From positions 2,108,001 through 2,172,000 of the forward strand of contig NZ_CP162102.1 in assembly GCF_042466665.1 (NCBI RefSeq): a DNA stretch of 64,000 bases. Reading direction: 5' to 3'. Of the stretch, positions 52,170 through 61,273 are shown piece after piece. Position 1 is the stretch's first letter; each line of letters opens with the position of its first letter. The stretch comes from Peterkaempfera podocarpi. Lineage in GTDB: Bacteria; Actinomycetota; Actinomycetes; Streptomycetales; Streptomycetaceae. A program made the position numbers and the translations under genes. The notes under the pieces are model-generated. The model had not been told where the DNA came from and ran no database searches. It saw only the letters and a list, made by a program, of their open reading frames with translations.

Positions 52170-53078
52170 TCAGTCGTCGCTGCCGGGCAGGTCGTCGCCC
52201 GGCTCCTCGTCGCCGGGCCGCACCAAGGTCGAGGTGAGCGGCACCCGCGCCAGCCCCACCGCGCCCACCAGGATCAGCAGCGCGCCCAGCACCTCCGGCA
52301 CCAGCCACCAGCCGGTGCGCACCCGCTCCTGGAAGAGGGTGACCCCCAGCGAGAGGCTCACCAGCGCGTCACCCAGGGTCAGCGCGGGCTGGGAGGCCAC
52401 CAGCGGGCCGGACTGCATCGCGTTCTCCAGCAGGAAGAGCGCGCCCACCCCGGCGGCGGCGAAGCCATAGGTCTGCCAGGCCGTGAAGAAGCCCCCGGGG
52501 CCGTAGTCGGACCACGCATGGGTGGCGTCCTTCATCAGCGCCGCTGTCAGTGCATAGCCCACCGCGGAGGCGGCCCCGAAGCAGGCCGCCCGCACCGTCC
52601 CCGCCGGACGGCGCAGAGCCACGCCCACCAGGATCCCGACCGTGGCCACACAGCACACCAGGACCAGGATCCAGATGCCCAGAGCGGGCCGCTGCACACC
52701 CGGGGTGGGAGAGGCGGCCCACAGGGCGATCCCGAGGCCGACCACGATGCAGGCCACCGCGCCCCATCCCCAGCCGCGCATCCGCCGGCCCAGCACCATC
52801 CCGCCGATCAGCAGCGCGAACGGCAGCTCCAGCACGAAGAGCGGCTGCACCAGGGAGAGTTCACCGTTGAGCAGCGCCAGCGCCTGGAAGCAGGCCGCTG
52901 CGATCACCGCGGCGAATCCGCCCAGCCACACCGGCCGATGCAGCAGTTCGACGATCAGTGACGGCCGGAAGCCCCGGGAGAGCGGGACCGATCGGGCTGC
53001 GTACCGCTGGAACACCGTGGCCAGCGCATTGCTGACCGCGGCGAGCAGCGCGAACACCACGGCGAGTGCGGTGTGCAC
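52170..53078 (-). CDS. EamA/DMT-superfamily membrane transporter
   Basis: 302 residues, about nine to ten helices, DMT fold with ALATVFQRYAARS at the first helix and LGVTLFQERVRTGWWLVPEV at the end of the second half (read in parts). C-terminal tail acidic (DEEPGDDLPGSDD). GTG start with GAGGAG. Similar to the DMT proteins annotated in Streptomyces as possible exporters or EmrE-like carriers. Substrate unknown. Could be co-transcribed behind hemC. Confidence 0.85.
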   Translation of the reverse strand: MHTALAVVFALLAAVSNALATVFQRYAARSVPLSRGFRPSLIVELLHRPVWLGGFAAVIAAACFQALALLNGELSLVQPLFVLELPFALLIGGMVLGRRMRGWGWGAVACIVVGLGIALWAASPTPGVQRPALGIWILVLVCCVATVGILVGVALRRPAGTVRAACFGAASAVGYALTAALMKDATHAWSDYGPGGFFTAWQTYGFAAAGVGALFLLENAMQSGPLVASQPALTLGDALVSLSLGVTLFQERVRTGWWLVPEVLGALLILVGAVGLARVPLTSTLVRPGDEEPGDDLPGSDD

Positions 53079-53204
53079 CGGGGGCTCCTCTGTGACGGCG
53101 GGATGCAGCCATCACGCTACGTGACAGCCCACCGGTCACGGATGCGACGGCGCCGCCGCGTCGGCGACGGGCCGCCGGTGCCGCCCCGTACGGCTGGGGA
53201 TCGC

Positions 53205-54140
53205 TCAGTGCGGGATGGAGTCGATCACGTCCCGTGCACCCTGGCGGAGCAGGGCCACCGCCACGGAGGTGCCCAGGGTCGCGGGGTCCAGCGGACCGGC
53301 CCACTCATGCGCGTCCAGCACGGTCTTGCCGTCCGGGCTGAAGACACGGGCCCGCAGGGAGAGCCGGCCGTCCCGCTCCGCCCTGGCCAACCCGGCAATC
53401 GGGGAGTTGCAGTGGCCCTGCAGCACATGCAGCAGCATCCGCTCGGCGGTGGTCTCCCGCCACGTGGCGGCGTCCCCGAGACCGGCCACCGTGTCCACGG
53501 TGTCGGTGTCGTCCTCCCGGCACTGAAGGGCGAGGATGCCCGCCCCCACGGGCGGGCACATGGACTCCACGGAGAGGATCTCGCCGATCCGGTCCTCCCG
53601 GCCGATCCGGCGCAGCCCGGCGACCGCCAGCAGCAGTGCGTCCGCCTCCCCCGCGTCCAGCTTCTCCAGGCGGCGGTTGGCGTTGCCGCGCATGGGCACA
53701 CAGACCAACCCGGGGTGGGAGACGGCGAGCTGGGCGACCCGGCGTACCGACGAGGTGCCGATCCGGGTGCCGTCGGGGAGTTCGTCCAGGGTGAGTCCGC
53801 CCGGGTGGACCAGGGCGTCGCGTACGTCGTCACGCTTGAGGAAGGCGGCGAAGACCGTACCGGCGGGCAGCGGACGGTCGGCGGGCACATCCTTGACGCA
53901 GTGCACGGCCAGGTCCGCCTCACCGGCCAGCAGCGCGGCGTCGACCTCCTTGGTGAAGGCCCCCTTGCCGCCCAGCGCGGAGAGAGCGCCCGGCCAGCGG
54001 TCTCCGGCGGTGGTGACGGGTACCACCTCGGTACGGATCCCGGGGTGCAGTACGGCCAGCTCGGAGCGCACCCGCTCGACCTGGGCCAGCGCCATCGGTG
54101 AGGAGCGGGAGACGATGCGGATCAGCTCGGGCATGGGCAT
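53205..54140 (-). CDS. hemC: Hydroxymethylbilane synthase HemC (stand-alone)
   Basis: 311 residues. Polymerises four porphobilinogens to hydroxymethylbilane, precursor of uroporphyrinogen III. Active-site Asp in VHCVKDVPADRP, RGNANRRL, and cofactor-binding Cys in LQGHCNSPIAG, where typical enzymes read G-C-x-x-P; the residue is kept but the surroundings differ. No other hem genes adjoin, so this is probably a paralogue besides a housekeeping hemC. It lies 53 bases behind the MFS gene in the same direction and could share its transcript. ATG start; upstream ATG-like codons not used. Confidence 0.85.
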   Translation of the reverse strand: MPMPELIRIVSRSSPMALAQVERVRSELAVLHPGIRTEVVPVTTAGDRWPGALSALGGKGAFTKEVDAALLAGEADLAVHCVKDVPADRPLPAGTVFAAFLKRDDVRDALVHPGGLTLDELPDGTRIGTSSVRRVAQLAVSHPGLVCVPMRGNANRRLEKLDAGEADALLLAVAGLRRIGREDRIGEILSVESMCPPVGAGILALQCREDDTDTVDTVAGLGDAATWRETTAERMLLHVLQGHCNSPIAGLARAERDGRLSLRARVFSPDGKTVLDAHEWAGPLDPATLGTSVAVALLRQGARDVIDSIPH

Positions 54141-54193
54141 GCGGTTTATGATAGGCAGTCAACTCTGCTGCCAGTACAGCGGTCCTGGAGAGT

Positions 54194-55489
54194 TCACTCC
54201 ATCGCCACGGCCTCGGCCTCGGCATCGGCCTCGGCCTCGGGCCGGACCTCCGCCGGGATCCGCAGCGCCGCACCGGCGGCGGCGACCAGCAGCAGCGCGC
54301 CGAGCAGAAAAGGGGCCCGCAGCCCGGAGACGTGCGCCAGTGCCCCGCTCGCGGCGGCCCCGACCGCGCCCGCGCCCAGCGTCACCGTCTGGTACGCCGT
54401 GCCCACCCGGCCCAGCAGTTCGGCCGGGACGATGGACTGACGCACCGAGACCGCGGTGATGTTCCAGACCGTGGCGGCCGCACCGTAGGCCGCGATGAGC
54501 GATCCGGCGACGACACCGGAGGAGGTCACACCGAGGGCCCCCGCCAGGACGGCCGCGACGGGCATGACGAGCCGCAGCACCCGTCCAGCGCCGAGCCCGG
54601 CGACCAGCCGGGGCGCCAGGCCCGCTCCGCCGAGCCCTCCGACGGCGAAGGACGCGACCAGCAGGCCGTAGCCGGTGCCGTCCAGGCCCAACTGGTCCCG
54701 GGCGAACAGCACCAGGACCGCGATCAGTCCTGACAGCACCAGATTGGAGACCGCCGCGACCAGGCAGAGCCTGCGCAGCAGCGGCCGGTGCCAGAGCTGC
54801 CGCACCCCCTCGACGGCCTCGCGGCGAAGGTTCCCCGCACCGGCCGGGGCCGGGACACCGGCGGTGGTGCCCGCGCTCGCGGCCCGGGGCCGGAAGTCCC
54901 CGGGCACCAGGGCCATCAGCAGGGCTGCGACGGCAAAGGAGGCCGTGTCCACCACGAACGGCCCGGCCGCCGCCACCGTGAACAGCACCGCTCCCACTGG
55001 GGTGCCCAGCAGGGTGTCGCCGACCAGCATCCCGGCCTGGATGGCTGCGTTCGCCCGGGGCCGCTCCTCCCGGGGGACCAGGGCGGGCACCAGGCCCGCC
55101 CAGGCTCCGCCGTGCAGCACCTCGCCCGCGCCCAGCAGAAAGCCGGTGGCCGCCAGCAGCGGGATCGACGGCGCGTTCAGCACCACCAGCACCGCCGGCA
55201 GGGCGGCCACCACTGCGCGCGCGGCGTCCACCCTCCACAGCAGCTGCCGCCGGTCGAGCCGGTCGGCGAGCGCCCCGGCGGGCAGGGAGAGCAGCAGCCA
55301 GGGCGCCTGCTCCGCCAGGAAGACCAGCGCGATGTCCCGCGGGTCGCCGGAGAGCCTGGCGGCGAGCAGCGGCAGGGCGACAAAGCGCATGCCGTCGCCG
55401 ATTGCGGAGAGCGTGGCCGAGGCCCAGACCATGCGGAACGCGGATCCCAGCGGCAGCCGGACGCGTGGTGCTTCCCCCGGTGAAAACAT
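54194..55489 (-). CDS. MFS exporter, EntS/NarK-like drug or siderophore type
   Basis: 431 residues, twelve helices. Motif A-like GALADRLDRRQLLWRVD near residue 77; early FRMVWASATLSAIGDG; C-terminal tail made of Glu/Ala repeats (EAEADAEAEA). Pattern of the MFS_3 (EntS) group, multidrug or siderophore export. Divergent from a TetR gene 52 bases away, which probably represses it. Confidence 0.9.
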   Translation of the reverse strand: MFSPGEAPRVRLPLGSAFRMVWASATLSAIGDGMRFVALPLLAARLSGDPRDIALVFLAEQAPWLLLSLPAGALADRLDRRQLLWRVDAARAVVAALPAVLVVLNAPSIPLLAATGFLLGAGEVLHGGAWAGLVPALVPREERPRANAAIQAGMLVGDTLLGTPVGAVLFTVAAAGPFVVDTASFAVAALLMALVPGDFRPRAASAGTTAGVPAPAGAGNLRREAVEGVRQLWHRPLLRRLCLVAAVSNLVLSGLIAVLVLFARDQLGLDGTGYGLLVASFAVGGLGGAGLAPRLVAGLGAGRVLRLVMPVAAVLAGALGVTSSGVVAGSLIAAYGAAATVWNITAVSVRQSIVPAELLGRVGTAYQTVTLGAGAVGAAASGALAHVSGLRAPFLLGALLLVAAAGAALRIPAEVRPEAEADAEAEAVAME

Positions 55490-55541
55490 GAACTAGACTC
55501 TCGTTCGCATTCTCAACCCTGTCAAGCCGTCAGGAGGATCC

Positions 55542-56168
55542 GTGCCCCAGGCCCAGCAGCCCATCGACCCCCGCACGGGGGCACGGCGGCCGCAGCAGCA
55601 GCGCAGCCGCGAGAAGGTCGCCCGGATCCTGGCCGCCACCGGGCGCCTTCTGGAGGAACACCCCTACGACGAGATCGGCACCCGGTTGATCGCCGCCGAG
55701 GCAGGTGTCTCCGTCGGCATCCTCTACCGCTTCTTCCCCGACAAGGAGGCCATCGTCGCCGCCCTGGCACGGGACTGGCTGCGTCGCTTCGTGGAGATCT
55801 CCCAGGAGGCCGCCGCCGGCCCGCTGCCCGAGCGGCCGCAGGAGCTCCACCGGCTGCTGATCACCGCATACGCGGACTTCTTCCGCAATGAGCCCGGCTT
55901 CCGGCAGATCTGGTGGGGCGGCCCCCGGATGCCCGCCCTCCAGTCCGAGGGCGAGGCCAACGACGAGGAGGTGGCGGGCCAGGTCCACACCCTGCTGGTC
56001 GAGCACTACGGCGCCCCGGACACCCCCGAGGCCCGGCGGCGGACGCTGATGGCCGTCGTGCTGGTCGGCCACCTGCTCAACCTGGCCTTCCGGGACCGGC
56101 CGGACGGCGATCCCGGGATCCTCTCCGAGGCCGCCCTCCTCCTGGACCGCTATCTCGTCTTTCCCTGA
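55542..56168 (+). CDS. TetR-family regulator
   Basis: 208 residues. HTH at about 22-68: ILAATGRLLEEHPYDEIGTRLI then AAEAGVSVGILYRFFPDKEAI. C-terminal TetR_C with WWGGPRMPALQ. GTG start with AGGAGG 7 bases upstream. Likely repressor of the divergent MFS exporter; the 52-base gap must hold both promoters and the operator, but no clear palindrome was found. Confidence 0.9.
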   Translation: MPQAQQPIDPRTGARRPQQQRSREKVARILAATGRLLEEHPYDEIGTRLIAAEAGVSVGILYRFFPDKEAIVAALARDWLRRFVEISQEAAAGPLPERPQELHRLLITAYADFFRNEPGFRQIWWGGPRMPALQSEGEANDEEVAGQVHTLLVEHYGAPDTPEARRRTLMAVVLVGHLLNLAFRDRPDGDPGILSEAALLLDRYLVFP

Positions 56169-56225
56169 CATCACGTCAATCTGCTTCCCGACCACCAGAG
56201 ATCACAGAGGAGAGCGCACTCCCCC

Positions 56226-56636
56226 ATGGAAGAGGACACCTGGCAGACCGTCGACCGGCTGGTCGCCTGGCTGGACACGGCGAGCAGCGTCGCACCCGAG
56301 ACCGATCGTCTGCTGCGCATGATGAAACTGTCCGAGGAGGTGGGCGAGGTGACGGAGGCGGTCATCGGGGCCATGGGCCAGAACCCGCGCAAGGGCCGTT
56401 CGCACACCTGGGAGGATGTGCAGGCCGAACTCTGCGACGTGATCATCACCTCCATGGTGGCGCTGCGTTCGCTGACCCCTGACGCACCCGCGGTCTTCGA
56501 CGCCCATCTGCGCAGGGTGGCCCGGCGGTCAGCCGAAACCCACCCGCTCCAGCCAGAAGTCGAGCAGCTCCGCGTCGCCGAGCACCTCGATCCCCTCGCC
56601 ACGGGCGGCACGCCGCCGGTAGACGAGCAGCAGTAG
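56226..56636 (+). CDS. MazG-like nucleotide pyrophosphohydrolase
   Basis: 136 residues. MazG-type metal site LSEEVGEVTEAVIG (E-E-x-x-E) near residue 38 and ELCDVIITSMVA near residue 70. Hydrolyses abnormal or excess (d)NTPs. ATG with GGAG upstream. The last 108 bases overlap the 3' end of the convergent mycothiol-enzyme gene, so the C-terminal tail (Pro/Glu/Gln) may be an extension due to stop loss. Confidence 0.88.
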   Translation: MEEDTWQTVDRLVAWLDTASSVAPETDRLLRMMKLSEEVGEVTEAVIGAMGQNPRKGRSHTWEDVQAELCDVIITSMVALRSLTPDAPAVFDAHLRRVARRSAETHPLQPEVEQLRVAEHLDPLATGGTPPVDEQQ

Positions 56637-57320
56637 TGCGGTGAGCGGGCCGCACACCGCAACGGCCGCCTTCTCGTGGGCACGGCGCCAGGTGATGGTG
56701 TCGCCGGTGAGGTCGACCAGCCACTCGGCCGCCGCGCGGGGCTCGGTGTCGGTGGCGTGGAAGTGCAGTGTGCGGCCGGGACCGAGCAGCTCGCGCATCC
56801 AGGGGTGGACCTCGAAGTGCATCGGCAGCGAGCCCAGCTCCATCCACTCGTCGAGGGCGTCCAGGGCGATCTCCTGGTCAAGGGTGTAGCGCGCACCCAG
56901 CGCAAGCACGGCGTCGGCCTGGTGGACGGCCGTCTCATGCGCGAACCGCCGGGCGTAGAACGCCGTGGTCCCCCCGGGGACCGGGGTCCAGAGCGCCGCG
57001 TCGGGCCCGGCGGCGTGCAGGGTATCGGCGAGCCTCGCCGCGCCGTCCGCGAGCCAGGGCCCGAGCACCGCGGGATCCTCGTCGCTGCGGGCGGGCAGGT
57101 CACGGAAGTGCCCGTCGGGGAGCGGCTGGGAGGCGCGGGTCCGTACGACCTCCTCGGCCCAGCGCTGGGCACCGCCCAGGTGGCGCAGCAGCTGTCCGAC
57201 GTTCCAGCCGGGACAGCTGGGCACCGGGACGGTGAGGTCCGCGCCCTCGATGCAGGACCTCAGCAGGTCGGTCTGCGCGACGATCTCCGCGCAGCGGCGC
57301 TCATGGCTCGGAGTGGTCAT
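56529..57320 (-). CDS. Maleylpyruvate isomerase-family mycothiol-dependent enzyme
   Basis: 263 residues, DinB-like fold: VPSCPGWNVGQLLRHLGGAQ near residue 35 with the metal His, and the second ligand region RRFAHETAVHQADA. C-terminal MDMPI domain. Typical of actinobacteria using mycothiol as thiol cofactor; substrate unknown. ATG start; leaderless-like (TACCGT 6-8 bases ahead). Confidence 0.87.
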   Translation of the reverse strand: MTTPSHERRCAEIVAQTDLLRSCIEGADLTVPVPSCPGWNVGQLLRHLGGAQRWAEEVVRTRASQPLPDGHFRDLPARSDEDPAVLGPWLADGAARLADTLHAAGPDAALWTPVPGGTTAFYARRFAHETAVHQADAVLALGARYTLDQEIALDALDEWMELGSLPMHFEVHPWMRELLGPGRTLHFHATDTEPRAAAEWLVDLTGDTITWRRAHEKAAVAVCGPLTALLLLVYRRRAARGEGIEVLGDAELLDFWLERVGFG

Positions 57321-57490
57321 CCCCGCACGGTAGGGCCCGCCGGCGACAGCGCGACCGCGCCGGGCCGCGCTCTGCGGGCGGTCCGCCCAGGGCGTGGGCG
57401 CGCCGCCGGGCGCACTGCGGACCGCGGGAGGGTGCACGGTCCGCGGCGCGCCCCGGGGTCGGGGGCTCCCCGGTCACCGTCCGCCGCGGC

Positions 57491-57949
57491 TCAGTCGCCG
57501 TCGGCGACGATATGGACCGCGGCCTCCTCGGCGGAGGCTGCCGCGCCGTCGATACCCACGTCGCTGGCGAAGAGCTCGGACTCGGTGTCCGGATGCGCAC
57601 CCTCGTCCAGGGCCACCAGGCGGCCTGCCCGGCGGTCGCCGACCTCGTCGTCGAGCAGCTCACCGTCGGTGCCCACCGCGTCGCCGAGGCCGTCGCCGTC
57701 GCCGTCCACGAGGTCCGGGAGTTCACGGGCGAGGCGGCGGTCGAGGCCCTCGCCGAGGTTCTGCTCCTCGGCGGTGGTACCCCAGTCGTTGACGGCCAGC
57801 GGCCGCTCCGGGGGTGAGTAGCCCTCGTCCAGGACCTGTCCCACACCTCTGTTGACCAGGGTGTCCTCGGGCTCCAACGGGCCCGAGTCGTCGGTCACCT
57901 CGTCGCCCTGCGGTTGGTAGACCTCGTCACCCATCGTGTTCTCACTCAC
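57491..57949 (-). CDS. DUF5709 protein
   Basis: 152 residues, acidic. Matches DUF5709: DEVYQPQGDEV, EDTLVNRGVGQVLDEGYSPPERP (read in two parts) and WGTTAEEQNLGEGLDRRL. GTG start with AAGGAGGT 6 bases upstream. Unknown role; restricted to actinomycetes. Likely stress related by its common contexts, not shown here. Confidence 0.85.
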   Translation of the reverse strand: MSENTMGDEVYQPQGDEVTDDSGPLEPEDTLVNRGVGQVLDEGYSPPERPLAVNDWGTTAEEQNLGEGLDRRLARELPDLVDGDGDGLGDAVGTDGELLDDEVGDRRAGRLVALDEGAHPDTESELFASDVGIDGAAASAEEAAVHIVADGD

Positions 57950-58067
57950 AGCTGCACCTCCTTCGCGCGCCTGGCGTCGAGCCGGACGGACAGCCCGCTT
58001 CGATCATGTCCCCGGTCGGCCGCCGAGGCAAGACGGCCGGGGACAGGCGAGGCGGACGGCGGTGCTG

Positions 58068-58115
58068 GGCCCTGCGGCGGTACGGGCCGGCCCGGCCGGG
58101 CCGCCGTGCAGGGCC
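58068..58115 (-). terminator. Terminator-like hairpin
   Basis: GGCCCTGC-GGCGG pairs with CCGCC-GTGCAGGGCC around a GC-rich loop with a two-base bulge, 14 bases past the stop of the 118-residue hypothetical protein. Confidence 0.55.
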
Positions 58116-58128
58116 TGGCGGCAGTGGC

Positions 58129-58485
58129 TCAGGCCGCGTAGGCGGACGGGCGGGCCCGGCGGCGCCGGCCGGCCTCGGTGAGACCGACGGTACGCACCTG
58201 CCGGGACGGGTCCTGGACCACCGGCCCGGGCGCGATCAGCCCGGCCTCCAGCAGCGCCTCGCAGACCGCGGCCGGCAGCGCGGTGTAGCAGTTGCCGGTG
58301 CCGGTCCTGGCGTCCCACGGCTGCCAGGAGACAAAGCTGCGGCGGGCGGCCCGCCCCGTGGTGACCACCAGGTGGACCGGCCGGGACGGGTCGGCGACGA
58401 CCGCCAGCACGTCCTGGGCGCCGGCGGGAAGGACGGAGCCGGGCTTCGCCCGGTGGCGGACGGCGCCGGCGTACAGCACGGTCAT
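58129..58485 (-). CDS. Hypothetical protein (118 residues)
   Basis: ATG 58485, GGAGAG about 11 bases upstream. Alternating beta and helix with TGNCYTALPAAVCEALLEAG and VRTVGLTEAGRRRR. The latter recalls the end of a winged-helix protein but no full domain is seen. Gene-like codon use. Function unknown. Confidence 0.65.
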   Translation of the reverse strand: MTVLYAGAVRHRAKPGSVLPAGAQDVLAVVADPSRPVHLVVTTGRAARRSFVSWQPWDARTGTGNCYTALPAAVCEALLEAGLIAPGPVVQDPSRQVRTVGLTEAGRRRRARPSAYAA

Positions 58486-58634
58486 GGCGTGGCCAACTCT
58501 CCGAGTCGGACGGTATGGACAAAAATCCCTGACGACGACTATTGCCCAGGACACGTCCGGATCGCACGTGCATTCCTGTCACAAGATCGCGACAGCGGAA
58601 GGCTGGCACACGCCACTGACAACGACCGGGTGGA

Positions 58635-59288
58635 TCAGCGGGCGGTGCCGAAGTCCTGGGTCCAGTAGTCGCCCGGCTCTGCCAGGCCGACGCCGATCTC
58701 CTTGAAGGAGCAGTCCAGGATGTTGGCCTTGTGCCCGGGGCTGGACATCCAGGCGGCCATCACGCTGTCGGGCGTGCTGTAGCCGTAGGCGACGTTCTCG
58801 CCGTAGGCGGACCAGGAGTAGCCGGCCTTGGTGATCCGGTCGCCGGGGGAGGAACCGTCCGAACCGGTGTGGGACATGTTCTTGTGCGCGGCCATGTCCT
58901 GGCTGTGGGCCTGGGCGGCGCTGGTGAGCTTGGCGTTCACGGTCAGCGGGCCGCACCCGGCCTTCTTGCGCTCCGCGTTGACCAGGGTGACGACGCTCGC
59001 GGTGGGACCGCTGGGAGCCGTGGTCGAGGGCGCCGTGGTCGAGGGCGCCGCGGGGGCGGATGCCGAGGGGGCGGGGGCCGGGGTGGTGGGAGCGGTGGTG
59101 GGCCAGGTGCCGTGCTGGTGTCCGGCCCACCACTGCGAGGACCCGCCCTGCCAGTGGCCGGAGCCGGTCTTGCCGGGGTGCCAGCCCTCGGAGGCGAACG
59201 CGGCCGTAGGAGTGCCCAGCGCCACCGCGGCGACGAGGGTCACGGTTATCCTGCGGCGGCGGGAGAGACTCCTGCGGTGCTGCGACAT
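58635..59288 (-). CDS. Secreted CAP/SCP-domain protein
   Basis: 217 residues. Signal peptide about 1-33 (RRRR then hydrophobic, AFA cleavage). His/Trp-rich segment, Pro/Thr/Ala linker to about 90, then a CAP domain 98-217: VVTLVNAERKKAGCGPL, HSQDMAAHKNMSHTG, GENVAYGYS and SPGHKANILD, with Cys pair. Such proteins are extracellular, role unclear. ATG 59288 with GAGGT 5 bases upstream. Confidence 0.9.
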   Translation of the reverse strand: MSQHRRSLSRRRRITVTLVAAVALGTPTAAFASEGWHPGKTGSGHWQGGSSQWWAGHQHGTWPTTAPTTPAPAPSASAPAAPSTTAPSTTAPSGPTASVVTLVNAERKKAGCGPLTVNAKLTSAAQAHSQDMAAHKNMSHTGSDGSSPGDRITKAGYSWSAYGENVAYGYSTPDSVMAAWMSSPGHKANILDCSFKEIGVGLAEPGDYWTQDFGTAR

Positions 59289-59785
59289 GGGGGACCTCAT
59301 TCGGTGGTGCGGCGGTCGGGCCCGGTCATTGTGCGAACCGCCCCTGGCCTGGGCAAAGGCCCTGTTTTACTAAGGCTGCTCGTAGCCGCGGAGGGGTCTT
59401 GCGGCGACCGTACGGAGATGCAGGCCCGGTGTTCCCGGCGCCCTGGGCGATCCCGACGCGCCGTCAGAACCCGTGCTGCACACCGGTGCTGCGCGACACC
59501 CCCAGGCCTCGGCCATCGACCGGGCATCCATCGAGGCAAATGTCCGTTTCGCTGGGGAATGGCGGCGTATTCCAGGTACGGCCACTCCACTACGGCGCCT
59601 CGTTGACCGGCGCCGACAGGTGACACACATCACGGACCGAGAGCCGTTGGCCAGGCCACGGCCGCATGGGGGGCGGATCCCGGGGTCGCCCATTTGGGCC
59701 CCCGGTACACCCGTACGTAGAGTTCCGCTGCGGAGAGCGCCGCCGGGACCGGCGGGCAGGGACGACCAAGGAAGCGGCAGCGGCG
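59289..59785. other. Divergent intergenic region
   Basis: About 500 bases, no convincing gene. It must hold the promoters of the CAP and SDR genes. GTGACACACATCAC near 59620 has short inverted ends. No known riboswitch was recognised. Confidence 0.4.
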
Positions 59786-61264
59786 ATGACGGCGAGCGTG
59801 GAGAGCCAGGACGCGGCGATGCCGCCGGAGGAGTGCACGGGCATCGACCCCGCTCGTATGGCGGTCTGCCTGGGTGTGCTGGCGGAGCTGGACGACCTGC
59901 CGCTGGACCACCCGGACGCGATCGCCATACGCAAGGCCACCGCGGGCATCTACCGCACGGTGAAGCAGCGCCGCCGCCAGGAGCGCCGCGCCTCCAAGAC
60001 CGCCAACGACAGGGCGGTGACCGCGGCGACCGCCACCGGAGCCCCGGGGCGGATCGACGACGAGACCCAGGGCCTGCTGCTCAGCACCCCCACCGCCGGG
60101 GAGATCGCCGGGATCCTGCAGCGGCCCCGGTCCTGCTACATCTGCAAGACCCGCTATGTCGAGGTGGACGCCTTCTACCACCAGCTGTGCCCGTCGTGCG
60201 CCACGGAGAACCGCAGCCGCCGGGACGCCCGCACCGACCTCACCGGGCGGCGCGCACTGCTCACCGGCGGCCGGGCCAAGATCGGTATGTACATCGCCCT
60301 GCGGCTGCTGCGGGACGGCGCCCACACCACCATCACCACCCGCTTCCCCAATGACGCGATCCGCCGCTTCACCGCGATGCCGGACAGCGCGGAGTGGCTG
60401 CACCGGCTGCGGATCGTCGGCATCGACCTGCGCGACCCCTCCCAGGTGATCGCGCTGGCCGACTCGGTGGCCGACCAGGGCCCGCTGGACATCCTGATCA
60501 ACAACGCCGCCCAGACCGTGCGGCGCTCACCGCAGGCCTATCAGGAGCTGATCGCTGCCGAGTCGGCGCCGCTGCCCGCCGGGGAACTTCCCGAGTCGGT
60601 GGTCCTGGGCCGCTTCGGCGCGGGCAACCACCCGGAGCTGCCCGGCCCGCGACGGCCCGGGCAGGCCGCCCTCACCCCGCAGGCGATCACCGCCCTTGCG
60701 CTGACCAGCGGCTCCGCCTCACCGGACCGGATCGCGGCGGGCACCGCGGTGGACGCGGGCGGCCTGGTGCCGGACCTGGACGCGGCCAACAGCTGGAGCC
60801 AGCGGGTGCACGAGGTCGACCCGCTGGAGCTGCTGGAGGTCCAGCTCTGCAATGTCACCGCACCGTTCGTCCTGGTCAGCCGGCTGCGCCCGGCGCTGGC
60901 CGCCTCCCCGGCGCGGCGCACCTATGTGGTGAACGTCTCGGCGATGGAGGGGCAGTTCGCCCGGGGCTACAAGGGGCCGGGACATCCGCACACCAATATG
61001 GCCAAGGCCGCGCTCAACATGCTCACCCGCACCAGCGCCCAGGAGATGCTCACCGACGGCATCCTGATGACCAGCGTGGACACCGGCTGGATCACCGACG
61101 AGCGTCCGCACCCCGACAAGGTGCGCCTGGCCGCCGACGGTTTCCACGCCCCGCTGGACCTGGTGGACGGCGCCGCCCGGGTCTACGACCCCATCGTCCG
61201 CGGCGAGCTGGGCGAGGACCTGTACGGCTGCTTCCTCAAGGACTACAAGCCGTCGCCCTGGTGA
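59786..61264 (+). CDS. SDR-family protein with zinc ribbon and altered active site
   Basis: 492 residues. Helical basic N-terminal part (1-115), Cys4 zinc ribbon about 118-140 (CYICKTRYVEVDAF then LCPSC), SDR Rossmann domain from about 158 with the atypical TGGRAKIGMYIALRL, NNAAQT near 238 and a Ser in VNVSAMEGQ near 381. The usual Y-x-x-x-K reads HTNMAK: Lys is kept but Tyr is replaced, so it may not reduce by the standard route. ATG 59786 with AAGGA site. Function unknown; related proteins are rare SDRs with a preceding zinc motif. Confidence 0.8.
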   Translation: MTASVESQDAAMPPEECTGIDPARMAVCLGVLAELDDLPLDHPDAIAIRKATAGIYRTVKQRRRQERRASKTANDRAVTAATATGAPGRIDDETQGLLLSTPTAGEIAGILQRPRSCYICKTRYVEVDAFYHQLCPSCATENRSRRDARTDLTGRRALLTGGRAKIGMYIALRLLRDGAHTTITTRFPNDAIRRFTAMPDSAEWLHRLRIVGIDLRDPSQVIALADSVADQGPLDILINNAAQTVRRSPQAYQELIAAESAPLPAGELPESVVLGRFGAGNHPELPGPRRPGQAALTPQAITALALTSGSASPDRIAAGTAVDAGGLVPDLDAANSWSQRVHEVDPLELLEVQLCNVTAPFVLVSRLRPALAASPARRTYVVNVSAMEGQFARGYKGPGHPHTNMAKAALNMLTRTSAQEMLTDGILMTSVDTGWITDERPHPDKVRLAADGFHAPLDLVDGAARVYDPIVRGELGEDLYGCFLKDYKPSPW

Positions 61265-61273
61265 CTCTCCGGG

